Of a stretch of 64,000 nucleotides of DNA, positions 34,213 through 47,702 are shown piece by piece. The notes below the pieces were generated by a model that was not told the DNA's origin, did no database searches, and was given only the letters and a program-made list of their open reading frames with translations. Position numbers and translations under genes: made by a program. This stretch comes from Hordeum vulgare subsp. vulgare (lineage: Eukaryota; Streptophyta; Magnoliopsida; Poales; Poaceae). The stretch spans positions 167,816,689 through 167,880,688 of the forward strand of contig NC_058523.1 in NCBI RefSeq assembly GCF_904849725.1. The letters are read 5' to 3'. Each line of letters starts with the position of its first letter. Position 1 is the first letter of the stretch.

Positions 34213-36041
34213 TGTTGGAATTATGCCCTAGAGGCAATAATAAATATGGTTATTATTATAATTCCTGTATCAAGATAATCGTTTATTATCCATGCTATAA
34301 TTGTATTGAATGAAGACTCATTTACATGTGTGGATACATAGACAAAACACCGTCCCTAGCAAGCCTCTAGTTGGCTAGCCAGTTGATCAAAGATAATCAG
34401 TGTCTTCTGATTATGAACAAGGTGTTGTTGCTTGATAACTGGATCACGTCATTGGGAGAATCACGTGATGGACTAGACCCAAACTAATAGACGTAGCATG
34501 TTGATCGTGTCATTTTGTTGCTACTGTTTTCTGCGTGTCAAGTATTTATTCCTATGACCATGAGATCATATAACTCACTGACACCGGAGGAATGCTTTGT
34601 GTGTATCAAACGTCGCAACGTAACTGGGTGACTATAAAGATGCTCTACAGGTATCTCCGAAGGTGTTAGTTGAGTTAGTATGGATCAAGACTGGGATTTG
34701 TCACTCCGTGTGACGGAGAGGTATCTCGGGGCCCACTCGGTAATACAACATCACACACAAGCCTTGCAAGCAATGTAACTTAGTGTAAGTTGCGGGATCT
34801 TGTATTACGGAACGAGTAAAGAGACTTGCCGGTAAACGAGATTGAAATAGGTATGCGGATACTGACGATCGAATCTCGGGCAAGTAACATACCGAAGGAC
34901 AAAGGGAATGACATACGGGATTATACGAATCCTTGGCACTGAGGTTCAAACGATAAGATCTTCGTAGAATATGTAGGATCCAATATGGGCATCCAGGTCC
35001 CGCTATTGGATATTGACCGAGGAGTCTCTCGGGTCATGTCTACATAGTTCTCGAACCCGCAGGGTCTGCACACTTAAGGTTCGACGTTGTTTTATGCGTA
35101 TATGAGTTATATGGTTGGTTACCGAATGTTGTTCGGAGTCCCGGATGAGATCACGGACGTCACGAGGGTTTCTGGAATGGTCCGGAAACGAAGATTGATA
35201 TATAGGATGACCTCATTTGATTACCGGAAGGTTTCCGGAGTTACCGGGAATGTACCGAGAATGACGAATGGGTTTCGGGAGTTCACCGGGGGGGGGGGGG
35301 GGCAACCTACCCCGGGGAAGCCAATAGGACTTGGGGGAGACACACCAGCCCTTAGTGGGCTGGTGGGACAGCCCACAAGTGCCCTATGCGCCAAGGAGAA
35401 GAAAATCAAGAGAGAAAGAAAAAAAAAGGAGGAGGTGGGAAGGAAGGGGGACTCCCTCCCACCAAACCTCGTCCAACTCGGTTTGGGGGGGGGAGAGTCC
35501 TCCCCCTTGGACTCGGCCGACCCCCTTGGGGCACCTTGAGCCCCAAGGCAAGGCCCCCTCCCTCCCACCTATATAACAGAGGTTTTAGGGCTGATTTGAG
35601 ACGACTTTTCCACGGCAGCCCGACCACATACCTCCACGGTTTTTCCTCTAGATCGCGTTTCTGCGGAGCTCGGGCGGAGCCCTGCTGAGACAAGGTCATC
35701 ACCAACCTCCGGAGCGCCGTCACGCTGCCGGAGAACTCTTCTACCTCTCCGTCTCTCTTGCTGGATCAAGAAGGCCGAGATCATCGTCGAGCTGTACGTG
35801 TGCTGAACGCGGAGGTGCCGTCCGTTCGGTACTAGATCGTGGGACTGATCGCGGGATTGTTCGCGGGGCGGATCGAGGGACGTGAGGACGTTCCACTACA
35901 TCAACCGCGTTCTCTAACGCTTCTGCTGTACGATCTACGAGGGTACGTAGATCATTCATCCCCTCTCGTAGATGGACATCACCATGATAGGTCTTCGTGC
36001 GCGTAGGAAATTTTTTGTTTCCCATGCGACGTTCCCCAACA
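34213..36041 (+). repeat. 3' LTR of Angela-2
   Basis: The 1,829-bp LTR has a 15-base G-run near 35288-35302, longer than in the other copies. A small deletion turns the TATA region into TATATAACAGAGG (about 35570). Confidence 0.95.
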
Positions 36042-37685
36042 CAGTTGCCCCGCTTTGTTTTCAAATCTCGATGCCTGATCGACGAGCCAGACCCGACACA
36101 GCACATACACCCCCCTTAGTTGTACGACGCTACAGAGATACTATCGGGTACCGAGGGTGACACCTCGCTAAGTACTCCTGATGATATCTTTGTAGTACTG
36201 CTAGTCGGTCGTGGTTATCGAGGATGATTCCTCTTTCACCATTCTCGATGATGCCCCTGTCATGCAACCCCTCAAGGTGGGACCCCCAGGGTGATTCCTC
36301 GAAGCCCACCTTGACGGATACATCCTTCAGAATCCAACGAGGATGATACCTCGGATCCCCCCCCGATATTACAACCACACAGTTACTCAACCATGTTACT
36401 GGGATCATTGGTGATTAGTTGTTCGACGGGTGGATTCCCGCGAGATTGTGTCGATGGCCTAATTAAAATGATAATAGATTTGGGTATTTGATCTGGGTTG
36501 GTTGGAGACCTTTTCGCACTAACCGGCTACGCTGGATGAATTATGGGTACTCGACGTCGCGGTATCAGCTGAAGCTTTTCACATGTCAGCAATGTAGCGA
36601 CGTGCGCCCGAGTGGTCCCGAGATGCATCGCGCTTGTGATTAAGGGATGCTAGGACTGACGTCGGCCGCCCACGCATCATGCAGGAGCGCGAAGGGGAAG
36701 TGGGCCCATGAACCCTTTGTGCTTAGGATTTAGACTGGCGTGGTGGCCTCTCTGTTGAGTCTTAGGTAGGGTTGCGACGTGTCGATATTCCGAGGCTGGG
36801 CATGACCCAGAAAAGTGTGTCTGTCCAGAGTGTTATCGAGCGTGATGGGAAACGTGGTGCACCCCTGCAGGGATGAAAATTAACTATTCAAATAGTCGTG
36901 TCCACAGTTACAGGACGACTTGGAGTTGTGCCCTGATCTTATACAACTACAATTGTTACTTAACTGGAATTAGTTGCCCCGGGATCGCTTCCTCGCAGGG
37001 GTCGAGGGAGGATCTCTGGGCCTGACCTCACTTTAATATTTCTGCAACAATATGACTATTAATTGTGTTACACCTGTTCTACTCTCGTCTATTGCTGCAA
37101 GACCCTGAAGATGCTAGTCTTCGATAGGACTAGGCCTTCTCTCTCTTTCTCGCTTTGCTGCATTTAGTCCACATATAACCCCCCTTCTTTGGTACCGATG
37201 CATATTTTGAATAGTTCTGATGTAAGACTTGCGAGTACTTTGGATGAGTACTCACCGTTGCTTTGCTCCCCCTTTGTCCCCTTGATCTGTTGCTGCGCCC
37301 AGATGTTGGAGCCCAGAAGATGGAGTTTCCTGTCAACGTCTGCCCCCCCGTTGGTGACTTCTTCGTGGAGGCCGCTGAATAATAGGAGTAGTTAGGAGGT
37401 TCCCAGGCAGGAGGCCTCGCCTCGTTTGATCGTGTTTCTTTTGTGCTAGCCTTCTCTAAGGCACCTCATGTTTTATGTCTGTACTCAGATATTGTTGCTT
37501 CCGCCGACTCGTGCGTTTATCGAGCTTCTGTATTTTAGCCCTCGAGGCCCCTGGCTTGTAATATGAAGCTTGTATTTTTTTATTTTTGTCTAGAGTTGTG
37601 TTGTGGTATCTTCCCGTGAGTCCTTGAGTTTGATCGTACACATTTGCGTGTATGATTAGCGTACGATTAAATCGAGGGCGTCACA
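36042..37685 (+). repeat. 5' LTR of the long-LTR Gypsy element, right part
   Basis: The first five bases (CAGTT) are the duplicated target of Angela-2. The rest aligns with 44452-46097 of the 3' LTR and ends GAGGGCGTCACA. Short ORFs such as 36130-36408 are not supported as genes. Confidence 0.92.
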
Positions 37686-37687
37686 AG

Positions 37688-37700
37688 TTGGTATCAGAGC
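37688..37700 (+). other. Primer-binding site of the long-LTR Gypsy element
   Basis: TTGGTATCAGAGC, a close match to the initiator-methionine tRNA complement, starts two bases after the LTR end. Confidence 0.9.
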
Positions 37701-40700
37701 CGACTGCCTGTAGGTAGCCCCCTTTCCAACTCCTTGGCCGAAGTTGAGTCTAGTGTTTGAAAAACTTTACTAACACTGATGATGTGGCTTAGGGGCCCAC
37801 ATCTCAATTGGGTGGTATTAGTATCTTTTACTCCTTTCCTATACTCTGAGCTCTACTCACTCTTTTATTTTGGTTTAAAGAATTTACTAACTCTATCATT
37901 AGGTTCTCGTAAATACTTCTTCCCGGAGAGCCCCGTATTCTAGACGATGGCTTGATCTGTCAGAAGACTCTAATGATACTCTCCGATGTTTCTCTTAAGA
38001 ACTTGTGTCCATCGCTCTTGCGATTTCCCTTCCTTGTCAACCACTATGGATGACTACATACAAATGCCATTCATATTTTCTTTCCAATTGCTATTGTTTT
38101 ACGAGATGCAACGAATTATCTTATCGGGGATTCGTCCATCAGCAGTTGTCATGGGTTTCGAGTGTTCTTCGAATTACTATTCGATCTTTCGGAACCCCCA
38201 GTAGCCTATTGCTTTTGACCTTTCTCACCTGCTTGTGTTATGGTTAAATCCATATGTCTAGGAGCATTCATTAAAATCCTATGTGATTTTCTTGTGATCT
38301 TATTGATTCTACCTTTGTGTGAATGCACACAATCATCTGTTGATACTCATAAATTATTTTCCGGCTTAGACGTCCTTTCAAACAGAGCAACTTTGGTTGG
38401 TTGTCCATCTAAGTCCATTCAACTTACTTGTATTTGATCGGAGCATCTAGTTATGATACACCAACCTGGAAATCTTAATTCCTTTGGTAATTAAGTATCA
38501 ATATTTTCAGATGTTCTATAACCCGATGCATTGCATCCTATCTCCCTCTGATTGAGTACCGATACTCACATCAGGTCCTTGTGGATTGCCAGAACCATTG
38601 TTGGGTTATTAACCGACGACATCCCTTTACATTCAAAAATTCTTGTGATAGTGTTCCACTGATACATAATGTCATTGGTAAATTGTGTCTTCTCCCTCTG
38701 ATAAATTGTATCCTATACTTTTGTCGGCCATGCTCTCTTGTCAAGCATGTGTTAGTTACTCTTGGAGTGTATGGTATATGCTCCTAAGATACCCCGACGG
38801 GTGGAACCTATGCCTTCCTAAATCAATATGACTTGAAGAGTTTTCATGAATCTTGCTCTTCTGGTGTTTTGCCAAATGTTCTTTCAAAGCTACAACTTGA
38901 TTAAAGGCGGGGAGTAAATGGTAGGTGAAGCATTGATGAAGTGGGAGACCACCTTGAACTTTGTGTTCATGCCCATGGAAACGACGTTGATCCTACCATA
39001 GAAACTTCTCGTATCAGTAATCATTCATTCTGTGGTTTAAATATGGTATCTGTGATCTTGTCCTTTGCAATCGTGGTTCCGACCATGTTGTCCTACCTTG
39101 ATTTCATTCTCAAACGAGTTAAAGTACTTGTTTTCTTCAGATCAATACATCGGTCCAAGCCTTAATGTTGATCTACCTCCGAGTATTATTCCTTGTAGCT
39201 CGAGGATATCACGGAGCTATATAACTTCTTGTGAGCTCCTCATCAACTATGATATTTTCATTAATTCCAGTTTCCTCATGTTTGAGATGTTGGACACGTG
39301 AGTACATCGATAACTGAATCGAGTACGCATGGCGATCCAACAACTCTTAGTAATCTTCCTTGTTTGCGAGTTTGTACTCGATCATGTCATTCCAAGCTGT
39401 TAAGCTACATCATCATCGTCATGCTGAAGCTTGACCATGGTATTTATGTATTTAATCTGTGGAACGCATTTTCAACAGTGCGATAAGCTTACATCGATCT
39501 TTCAACCTCATGTTGGTTGTTTTGAAAGGCAATGTTGATTCTAAGCTAGCAGTCTTAAGTGTGTTTTCCGTCAACCTTTAGCTCCACCATTCCTTTGCCT
39601 GATGTCGTCGCTGATCGATTACATCTTCGTGAAGCTTCTCGACAAATGTGTCATGATCATCATCAGCATTCTGAGCTCTTGCAGGGTATCAATCGAATGC
39701 ATGTTGAGAAATACCATCCTTGCCCCTCGATGATTTGTGTTATCATCGCAATATTATTGCCTTCCCTCCAACATAAACTTGATCATGTTTTGTGTTGTCC
39801 CTTAAGTTCCTTACTATTTAGCTTATGTTGTCTTCTACCTTGGAGTATTACTATCTTTTATGTCACGAATATTGTGAGCATTGTTGCACCTCTTAAATAA
39901 TTCTTGATATAGTAATACTTATCGCCATCACCACCCATTTCTTGGTCCCGTGTTGTTTCAAACCGGAATACCAACAAGTGAACTCTGATGTGTGATTCCA
40001 ATACTTCTGTCAACCCTATTGCCTTGAGGTTAACAACTGATTGTTTCATTCTTAGTGTGTTGGGTGTTGACTCATCATTTTGGCATTGGTTGTGCTACTC
40101 TGCCCGTATTTTCGATTGCACCCTTCGACCAATGTTTAATTGGTGTTGTTCCCTCGAGCATACAACATTATACCATTTGATTTGACAAATGCTATCTCCT
40201 TGATATTCTAATTTTGGAAATTCACCCCTATCAAAATCTTGAGGGATTGTCGCTGAGCTCATCAGACACACCCTCAGCTTCTCCATGTTCCATGGTGAAG
40301 CTCTTGAAAGCATTAGCCTAAATGTTTTCCCAAAGTTCACGTGCACTCTTTCCGCCGTGAATATGTGAAAGTTTTGTTTCACTTCTTCTCGGAAAATACC
40401 AAATCATTCACGCATGCGCGAAGTGTTATATGTTTTGAAGATTTGTTATCTTCACTTCTTATAATTTCTCTTAGCACGCCAAGCCACTGACTGATTTGAT
40501 CAAGGAAAATAAGTTACTTCATAAGAGCTAATCGAGGCTTACACAAGGGCCTTGATGTCCTCGATGATGGTTCTGGAATCATAACTCACTTGCATTTCGT
40601 TGTAAGAATTCCACGTGGGCACGAATGTCTTGACATTCTGTTCATGTGTCATACAATCCAACTCATGATCCAATACTTGCTTCCGTAGTTCATATCCTGA

Positions 40701-41713
40701 GAATCCGACATCATCATCTTTTCGTCTCAGGTATCTAGAGTCTGAGATGTCCCGACACCAATCAGATCTGAATCTCGGGAAGATATGATGGTTGGAACAT
40801 TTCCCTATAATTATAAATTTGGTCTTTATACCTGGTACGGTGATGTCTTGTCTGGCACACCGGGCCAAAGGACCTATTGTTATATTATCATCCTTGGTAA
40901 GGTTAACCGTTCTTCCATGGGGAAATTGTATGATTTATTTTATAAGTTATTCCTGATGGATCCTTTGTGTAACCAAATCCAACCTTTATCTGATGACCAT
41001 GTCGATGCTACCTCGAAGCAAGGATGTGGTACTTCAAATTTCAACAGGAACATTGGAAGCGCAATGCTAAATTGTTCCTGATCAATTATCCAAACCATAT
41101 GGTATGGGTAAACATCATGATTCTTCTTGCCTCTTTATCAAGATGGTTATGTACTAGATGACCTATCATGCATACCATACTCTATGTTTTCCTCGGGAAT
41201 GGTATACTTTAATACATGTGTGTGTGTGAACACATTTGCCTTCCTATTGGTGTGTTTGACCTTTCTTGTGGCATTACTTATCTAAGCAGTGTTAATTCCC
41301 TGCTTAGGTAAAAACCTCTGTGTACAACTCTGTCGGTAAGACCCTGTTACTATGGTGGATAACATTCCGGTAGCCGCCGGTGGACGAGAACCTTGCCTAT
41401 TGGTCCGCCTCGTTTCAACGAGCAGGAATATGGTTCTATTTGTCCCCTGCCCTTGGTACCGACGTTGTTGCCAACATAACTGACAGGCTATCCTCTGACA
41501 TGTCTTGCTACGAAGACCATATAATATGTCATCCCTCTGCCTACTCTCGGCCCACATGATGGACCCATAACCCAAAGTTCCACAGGATTGAAACCTGACT
41601 CTCCTGTAGATCTTTGACTCCAAGGTATCCCTTACACTTGGCTTCGTATGAAATTCTCGAGCCACCGTTTAATGGACCGATCGCTCTTCAGTCCGGATAT
41701 TAACCAACATACT
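37701..41713 (+). other. Internal region of the long-LTR Gypsy element, no recognisable proteins
   Basis: Four kilobases hold no ORF above about 130 codons. I found no gag zinc knuckle, protease, RT or RNase H motif on either strand. Either pol has been replaced by unrelated sequence, as in large retrotransposon derivatives, or it has decayed beyond recognition by eye. Confidence 0.6.
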
Positions 41714-42238
41714 AAAGATAAAGTCCGCATTATTCATGCGAATCTGAAGCCTGCTCAGTCTCGTCAGAAGAGTTAGTATGACCGTCATCATCAAGTTATG
41801 GTCTATCAACCTAGAGAAAAGGCTTATCTTCGTGTCACACCAATGAGAGGTGCACATCGTTACGGTATCAAGGGAAAATTAGATCCTCGCTATATTGGTC
41901 CTTTCACTGTTCTCAAAAGGCATGGAAAAGTGGCTTATCGACTGGAACTGCCGGTGAACCTGTCTCTGATTCACGACGTCTTCCATTTGTCTCAGCTCCC
42001 CCGCAGCTTCAAGGATCGTATTCGAGCAGTGGGTCATCATATGCTTAAGCTGCAACAAGACCTCTCTTATAAAGAGCATCCAGTCCGCATTCTCGACCAA
42101 GCTGAGCGTCAGACTCGTCGCAAAGTCACCAAGTTCCTTACAGTGTAGTGGTCAAATCTTTCTGGAGATAAGGCCACTTGGGAACGCGAGGGTCATCTTC
42201 GTGATGGATACCCCGAGCTCTTTCCTTCTACCTCTTGA
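41714..42238 (+). pseudogene. Integrase C-terminus and chromodomain-like end of Gypsy pol
   Basis: In one frame the sequence reads LKPAQSRQKS, then YLRVTPMRGAHRYGIKGKL, then the GPY-type motif PRYIGPFTVL with VAYRLELP and IHDVFHLSQL. It closes with a chromodomain-like end (EHPVRILDQAE.., ATWEREGHLRDGYPELFP). This is the standard C-terminus of Ty3/Gypsy integrase in the chromovirus lineage. In-frame TAG codons at 41774-41776 and 42146-42148 break it, and the natural stop is TGA at 42236-42238. The integrase core and upstream pol are missing. Confidence 0.88.
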
Positions 42239-42262
42239 TTCTCGGGACGAGAATTCTTGTTA

Positions 42263-42274
42263 TTAGGGGAGAGT
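42263..42274 (+). other. Polypurine tract of the long-LTR Gypsy element
   Basis: TTAGGGGAGAGT lies directly before the 3' LTR. Confidence 0.7.
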
Positions 42275-45200
42275 TGTGACGCCTCGGTAAATTAAGCTAC
42301 AGTAAACCTATGTTAATGGTGTCACGTCACCGGAATTACTATCGGTAGTCTCACGTAGTTACAAACCGTTCCAAATTTAATTTTAAAATAAAATCAAAAC
42401 AACAAAAGTTTTCAAATGTTAAATTAAAAAAGTCGGATAAGTTCCAAATATTCGTTAATTATTTATAGATTTTGAACGACCATTTTTGAAATTAGTTAGA
42501 ACCCCTATATATTTAAAATAGAAACTGTTACAAAAAAGAAAAAAAAGAAGAAGCAAATCCCCCCGGCCCAACTGGGCCACCGGCCCAATTCAACCGCCGG
42601 CGTGGGGTGCTGCAAACCCTAGCGCCGACTCCCCGTGGTCCCTCCTCCGCCGCTAGCGACGAGGGAACCGTGTGGTTCCCTGCCCCTCCCCACCTAACCC
42701 CTAGATCGGAACGATCCCCATCCCTCCCCTCGTCACACACCTCGCCCCGTCTCCCAGGTCGCTCGCTCACCCCAGCCCACCGAAACCCCCACTACCCCTC
42801 GCTCGCTGCCCCTCTCTCCCTCTCAAGATCCAACCCCGTCGCCCTCCTCTCACCCATATCCCACCTACAACCCTTGGCCATGTCTCCCGTCCCGCTCGTC
42901 TCCTCAGCGTCCCAGGGCACCAGCGCCTCTCCAGCGCCCCATGGTGGCGCCCTTCACCCCACTCGCCCCCCATCTCTCACACCGGAGCCCCCTCACCCCA
43001 GGAGCGACCGGGCCGGCCCCTTCCCAGCAATCGACGCCCCTGTGCCCGGCGCCCCTGTCGCCGGTTCACCACCGGCACCATCTCGCGCCGCCCCTCCCAC
43101 CGGTTCTGGCCGCGACGCCCCGCCCTGGGCCGACCCCCTCCGTTCCCGTCTCCGGTGACCACCGACGTCAACCGGACCGCCCTAAACCGGCGCTCGCGCA
43201 ATGCCTCCCCGCGCCACCGGCCTGCTCGTCATCCTCCACAGCGGCCCGTTCCCCGGCAACGCCGGTGAGCCCTTTTTCGGGCTCTTCCCACCCCTCTCAT
43301 CCTCTCTCCGTCCCGGTTCCATTCCGGCGATCGCCGCCACGTTCCAACGCCGTTAGGCTCCGGTAGGAGGAGGTGGAGTTAGCCTCCTCTCTCTGTGTTG
43401 AGAGTTGTGTGTGAAACAAAGAGAGTTAGCACAAAGGTTAGAGATGTGAGAAAGCAAAAGAAAAGAAAAGAAATATATGTATTAATGTATGTATGTACGT
43501 ATGTTTTGTGTATGTAGAAAAAGAAAGGCAACATATATACATATGTTTTTATTAATAAAGTAAATAAATAAATAATTAGATGTATTATTTTATTAATTAG
43601 TTAATTAATTAAATAGATAAATCAGTAATCTGTTGATATAAATAAATAATTAACTTATTAGAGTATGACACGTGAGTCCCCCACTAAATTAATCTGATTA
43701 ATTAATATTTAATGTTAATTAATAACTTGTGTCCATGACGCACGGGACCCATTCGTCAGTTGACCAGTCGACTCCTGATGTCAGCGTGACATCATGTTGA
43801 TGTCATAATTGCATTTAATCAAATTAATAAAATCTGTTTTTAATTCCTAAATATTGAATAAAACTTTATAAATTAATATAAAATAATCCGTAAGTCAGAT
43901 CAAAATATTTTCAACATGAAAGTTGATCAGCAGAACGAGACGAACCAGGATACACGGTCCATTCGTTTGTCACGCATCCATAGCATAGCAAACGTGGAAC
44001 TTTTCCATCATTTCTCGTCTGACCGGTAGTAGCTTGAGACCCGGAAAATATCATCAGATATTCTTCCGACCCGTCTATGACGGATGTTGGTGCGTTAGCT
44101 CATGTCTAGACTGCATCTTGCTATGCCATGCATCGTGTCGCATCTGTTGCTGTTATTTATTGTTTATTCCCCCTCTTCTTACCGGTAGACTCGAGACTGA
44201 CGTTGCTGCCGAGTACACCTACGACCTTGCCGATCATTCCTTTACCGCAGAGCAACAAGGCAAGCAAACCCCCTTGATCATCCCTATATCGCGTATGTCT
44301 TTATCCCTCATGCTTGCATTAGTATTTTGCTACTGTTGTAGTTAGCTCCTATATCTAATGCATAGCCTATTTTTGATGATCTGCTACTTTCAGTACTGCA
44401 CCTTTAACCTGTTTAGTATAGGTGGAGCAGTCATCCCTTCTGACCCCGTAGTCCAGTTGCCCCGCTTTGTTTTCAAATCTCGACCCCTCATCAACGAGCT
44501 AGACCCGACACAGCACATACACCCCCCTTAGTTGTACGACGCTACAGAGATACTATCGGGTACCGAGGGTGACACCTCGCTAAGTACTCCCGATGATATC
44601 TCTGTAGTACTACTAGTCAGTCGTGGTTATCGAGGGTGATTCCTCTTTCACCATTCCCGACGATGCCCCTGTCATGCAACCCCTCAAGGTGGGACCCCCC
44701 AGGGTGATTCCTCTAAGCCCACCTTGACGGATACATCGTGCAGAATCCAACGAGGGTGATACCTCGGATCCCCCACGATGTTACAACCACACAGTTACTC
44801 GACCATGTTACTGGGATCATTGGTGATTAGTTGTTAGACGGGTGGATTCCCGCGAGATTGTGTAGATGGCCTAATTAAAATGATAATGGATTTGGGTATT
44901 TGATCTGGGTTGGTTGGAGACCTTTTTGCACTAACCGGCTACGCGGGAAGAATTATGGGTACTCGACGTCGCGGTATCAGCCGAAGCTTTTCAGATGGCA
45001 GCAATGTAGCGGCGCGTGCCCGAGTGGTCCCGAGATGCATCGCACTTGTGATTAAGGGATGCTAGGACTAACTTCGGCCGCCCACGCATCATGCACGAGC
45101 ACGAAGGGGAAGTGGGCCCATGAACCCTTTGTGCTTGGGAGTTAGACCGGCGGGCTGGCCTCTCTGTTGAGTCTTAGGTGGGGCTGGGACGTGTCGATGT

Positions 45201-46097
45201 TCTGAGGCCAGGCATGACCCAGAAAAGTGTGTCCGGCCAGAGTGTTATCGAGCGTGACGGGAAATGTGGTGCACCCCTGCAGGGATGAAAATTAACTATT
45301 CGAATAGCCGTGTCCATGGTTACAGGACGACTTGGAGTTGTGCCGTGATCTTATACAACTACAATTGTTACTTAACTGGAATTAGTTGCCCCGGGATCGC
45401 TTCCTCGCACGGGTTGAGGGAGGATCTCTGGGCGTGACCTCACTTTAATATTGCTGGAACAATATGACTATTAATTGTGTTACACCTGTTCTACTCTCGT
45501 CTATTGCTGCAAGACCCTGAAGATGCTAGTCTTTGATAGGACTAGGCCTTCTCTCTCTTCCTCGCTTTGCTGCAGTCAGTCCACATATAACCCCACTTCT
45601 TTGATATTGATGCATATTTAGAATAGTTGTGATGTAAGACTTGCAAGTACTTTGGATGAGTACTCACCATTGCTTTGCTCCCCCTTTGTCCCCTTGATCC
45701 GTTGCTGCGCCCAGATGTTGGAGCCCAGAAGATGGAGTTTCCTGTCGACGTCTGCCCCCCCGTTGGTGACTTCTTCGTGGAGGCCGCTGAAGAATAGGAG
45801 TAGTTTGGAGGTTCCCAGGAAGGAGGCCTTGCCTCGTTCGATCGTGTTTATTTTGTGCTAGCCTTATCTAAGGCACCCCATGTTTTATGTCTGTACTCAG
45901 ATATTGTTGCTTCCGCTGACTCGTGTGTTTATCAAGCTTCTGTATTTTAGCCCTCGAGGCCCCTGACTTGTAATATGAAGCTTGTATTGTTTTATTTGTG
46001 TCTAGAGTTGTGTTGTGATATCTTCTCGTGAGTCTTTGAGTTTGATCGTACGCATTTGCGTGTATGATTAGCGTACGATTAAATTGAGAACGTCACA
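42275..46097 (+). repeat. 3' LTR of the long-LTR Gypsy element
   Basis: The 3,823-bp uninterrupted LTR opens TGTGACGCCTCGGTAAATT and ends GAACGTCACA. It differs from the 5' copy by many substitutions and indels, clearly more than the Angela LTR pairs differ. The proline-rich ORF at 42607-43158 does not keep its frame in the 5' copy. Confidence 0.95.
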
Positions 46098-47399
46098 CTG
46101 GACATGCCTCCGACGGGCGCCGGGGGCTGCCACCTACATCAACCATATGGCACCCCCCGGTCGCCTCGTCTCATCCACACGTCTAGGCAGCATCGTCCCG
46201 CATCCGAGTATCTCCGATGGCGCACGAGCTCAAGCGTCAACACGCCGCTCGCCGCCACCGTGCCAGAGGCCGAGGGCGCCATCTCGGGCACGACGCCTTT
46301 GGCGAGACCCAAGTGCGCTCCTGCGTGTGTCGCTCTCGTCGGCCCGCAACACCAGGGGTTATGACGGGAGGGCCGCGCGGGCACGTCCCTAACGTCCGCT
46401 CAGTCCCGCCCCCGTCGGGGACTTGGCGGGAGCTGATGGAGGCATGGGGTCCGGCCTCGCTGGGAAGGTGTCATCCGGCGTCCCCCGGCGTGCTTCACAC
46501 ATCGAGGAGGGAATACCGGAGGTCTGACTACATCAACCCTTGGAGGCGCGCTCGGTCCGACAAGTACCACATTGTCACACCCCCGGGCTACGGAGGAGGC
46601 AACGCATACCATCTCTATGATAGGGGGCTTGCACGCGACCCCGCGAGCAACCCCCACGTGAGCAAGTACGAACTACACCGCGGGGGTGGCCCGTGGGGGT
46701 GGCTTCGCGATGACGCCTAGCGCAGGCGTCCTCACGGAGTACACCTGTTGGTCGGGAGCTGCTTCGGGCAGGCGTCTGCGTCCGGGGACCAGGGACCTCT
46801 CGTCTTGGATAGGGTGGACGCACCCTCGTGTCCAGGTCGAGGCGCCCGAGCCTAGGGACCGAGGGTGGAACATACGCCCATGTTCCCGGGTCAGATGATC
46901 CCAACCTGGAGGTCAGGGGTGGTGCATCCACCCTTGCCCCCAGGGCGCGCGACGCCTGCCTGGGGGTTGAGGGTGGGACACACGCCCATGTCGCCGGTGC
47001 ATGCTTCGTTCGGTCACCAGCAGGTGTTCAAGTACCCGCCGCTGCCCTTAGGCTGGGCTAGCCCGGCCTGGGGGCATGGCCGAGGGTACCAGCGTGGGAA
47101 CTTGGGGAGCACCCGCTAGCGCGCTGGGGCAGCGCCCCAGGGACTCAAAACCTACCGACTGGGCGAGCCTTCCAGCCAACGGGCGCTCGGCGCTCCTCCC
47201 ATGCTCGAGGGCTCGCTCATGGCGGGCCACGCCACGCCACTACGAGCCCGAGGACTACGAGCGGGGCACACGCCTATGAGGCATGGGGCTCCCAAGGCGT
47301 CCCCGAGACTTGCATCAACCCGTGACATCTCTGCACCGCCCCCGCCGCCCTCTGCATCGACCCTGCATCGTCCTTCAATTCTTCCGGAACCTACTTCAT

Positions 47400-47702
47400 C
47401 CCGTGACACTCTCACGTAATAACGAGCCGAGGCTGTATACGCCCAGGGCCACCGAGGACACGGAAGGGGTCCACACCACGCCTAGTGGAGAAGACGGAGG
47501 TAATCGACACAGTCCATCAATGACTTCCAGAATCAGGCGCCTAATGCCTCGGGGGTAGGGACAGTCGCTAGGCCAAAGCGTCCTCGCGACCTCCCAGATA
47601 CACCCCCACCGTGACACTCTCACGTAGTAACGAGCCGAGGCTGTATACGCCCAGGGACCCCCGAGGACACGGAAGGGGTCCACCCCATGTCTAGTGGAAG
47701 CC
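47400..47702 (+). repeat. Direct repeat of about 90 bp, spacing 210 bp
   Basis: CGTGACACTCTCACGTA.TAACGAGCCGAGGCTGTATACGCCCAGGG-type sequence starts at 47401 and again at 47611. Both copies continue through GAGGACACGGAAGGGGTCCAC to CTAGTGGA. Confidence 0.85.

Larger units (their letters stand above)
27124..36041 (+). mobile_element. Angela-2: full-length Copia element
   Basis: The 8,918-bp element has 5' LTR 27124-28923, gag-pol 30180-34160 and 3' LTR 34213-36041. CAGTT flanks it (27119-27123 and 36042-36046). The uninterrupted host sequence is visible in the other LTR at about 44452-44480 (GTCCAGTTGCCCCGCTTTG), which confirms the insertion point. Both amber codons of Angela-1 are shared. 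Confidence 0.95.
24847..46097 (+). mobile_element. Gypsy element with 3.8-3.9-kb LTRs, split by Angela-2
   Basis: The ends are TGTGACGCC and GTCACA, flanked by CTGGA (24842-24846 and 46098-46102). The 5' LTR is 24847-27123 plus 36047-37685, and the 3' LTR is 42275-46097. The internal region is only 4,589 bp (37686-42274), with a primer site TTGGTATCAGAGC at 37688 and a purine tract at 42263. Only the integrase C-terminus and a chromodomain-like end are recognisable, pointing to a Tekay/Del-like chromovirus. Removing Angela-2 leaves about 12.3 kb. I cannot name the family. Confidence 0.92.

Noticed and set aside
41282..41665. A 127-codon minus-strand ORF in the long-LTR Gypsy internal region
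   Set aside because: No motif is visible, and it is antisense to the recognised integrase fragment that follows. It is likely a chance ORF.
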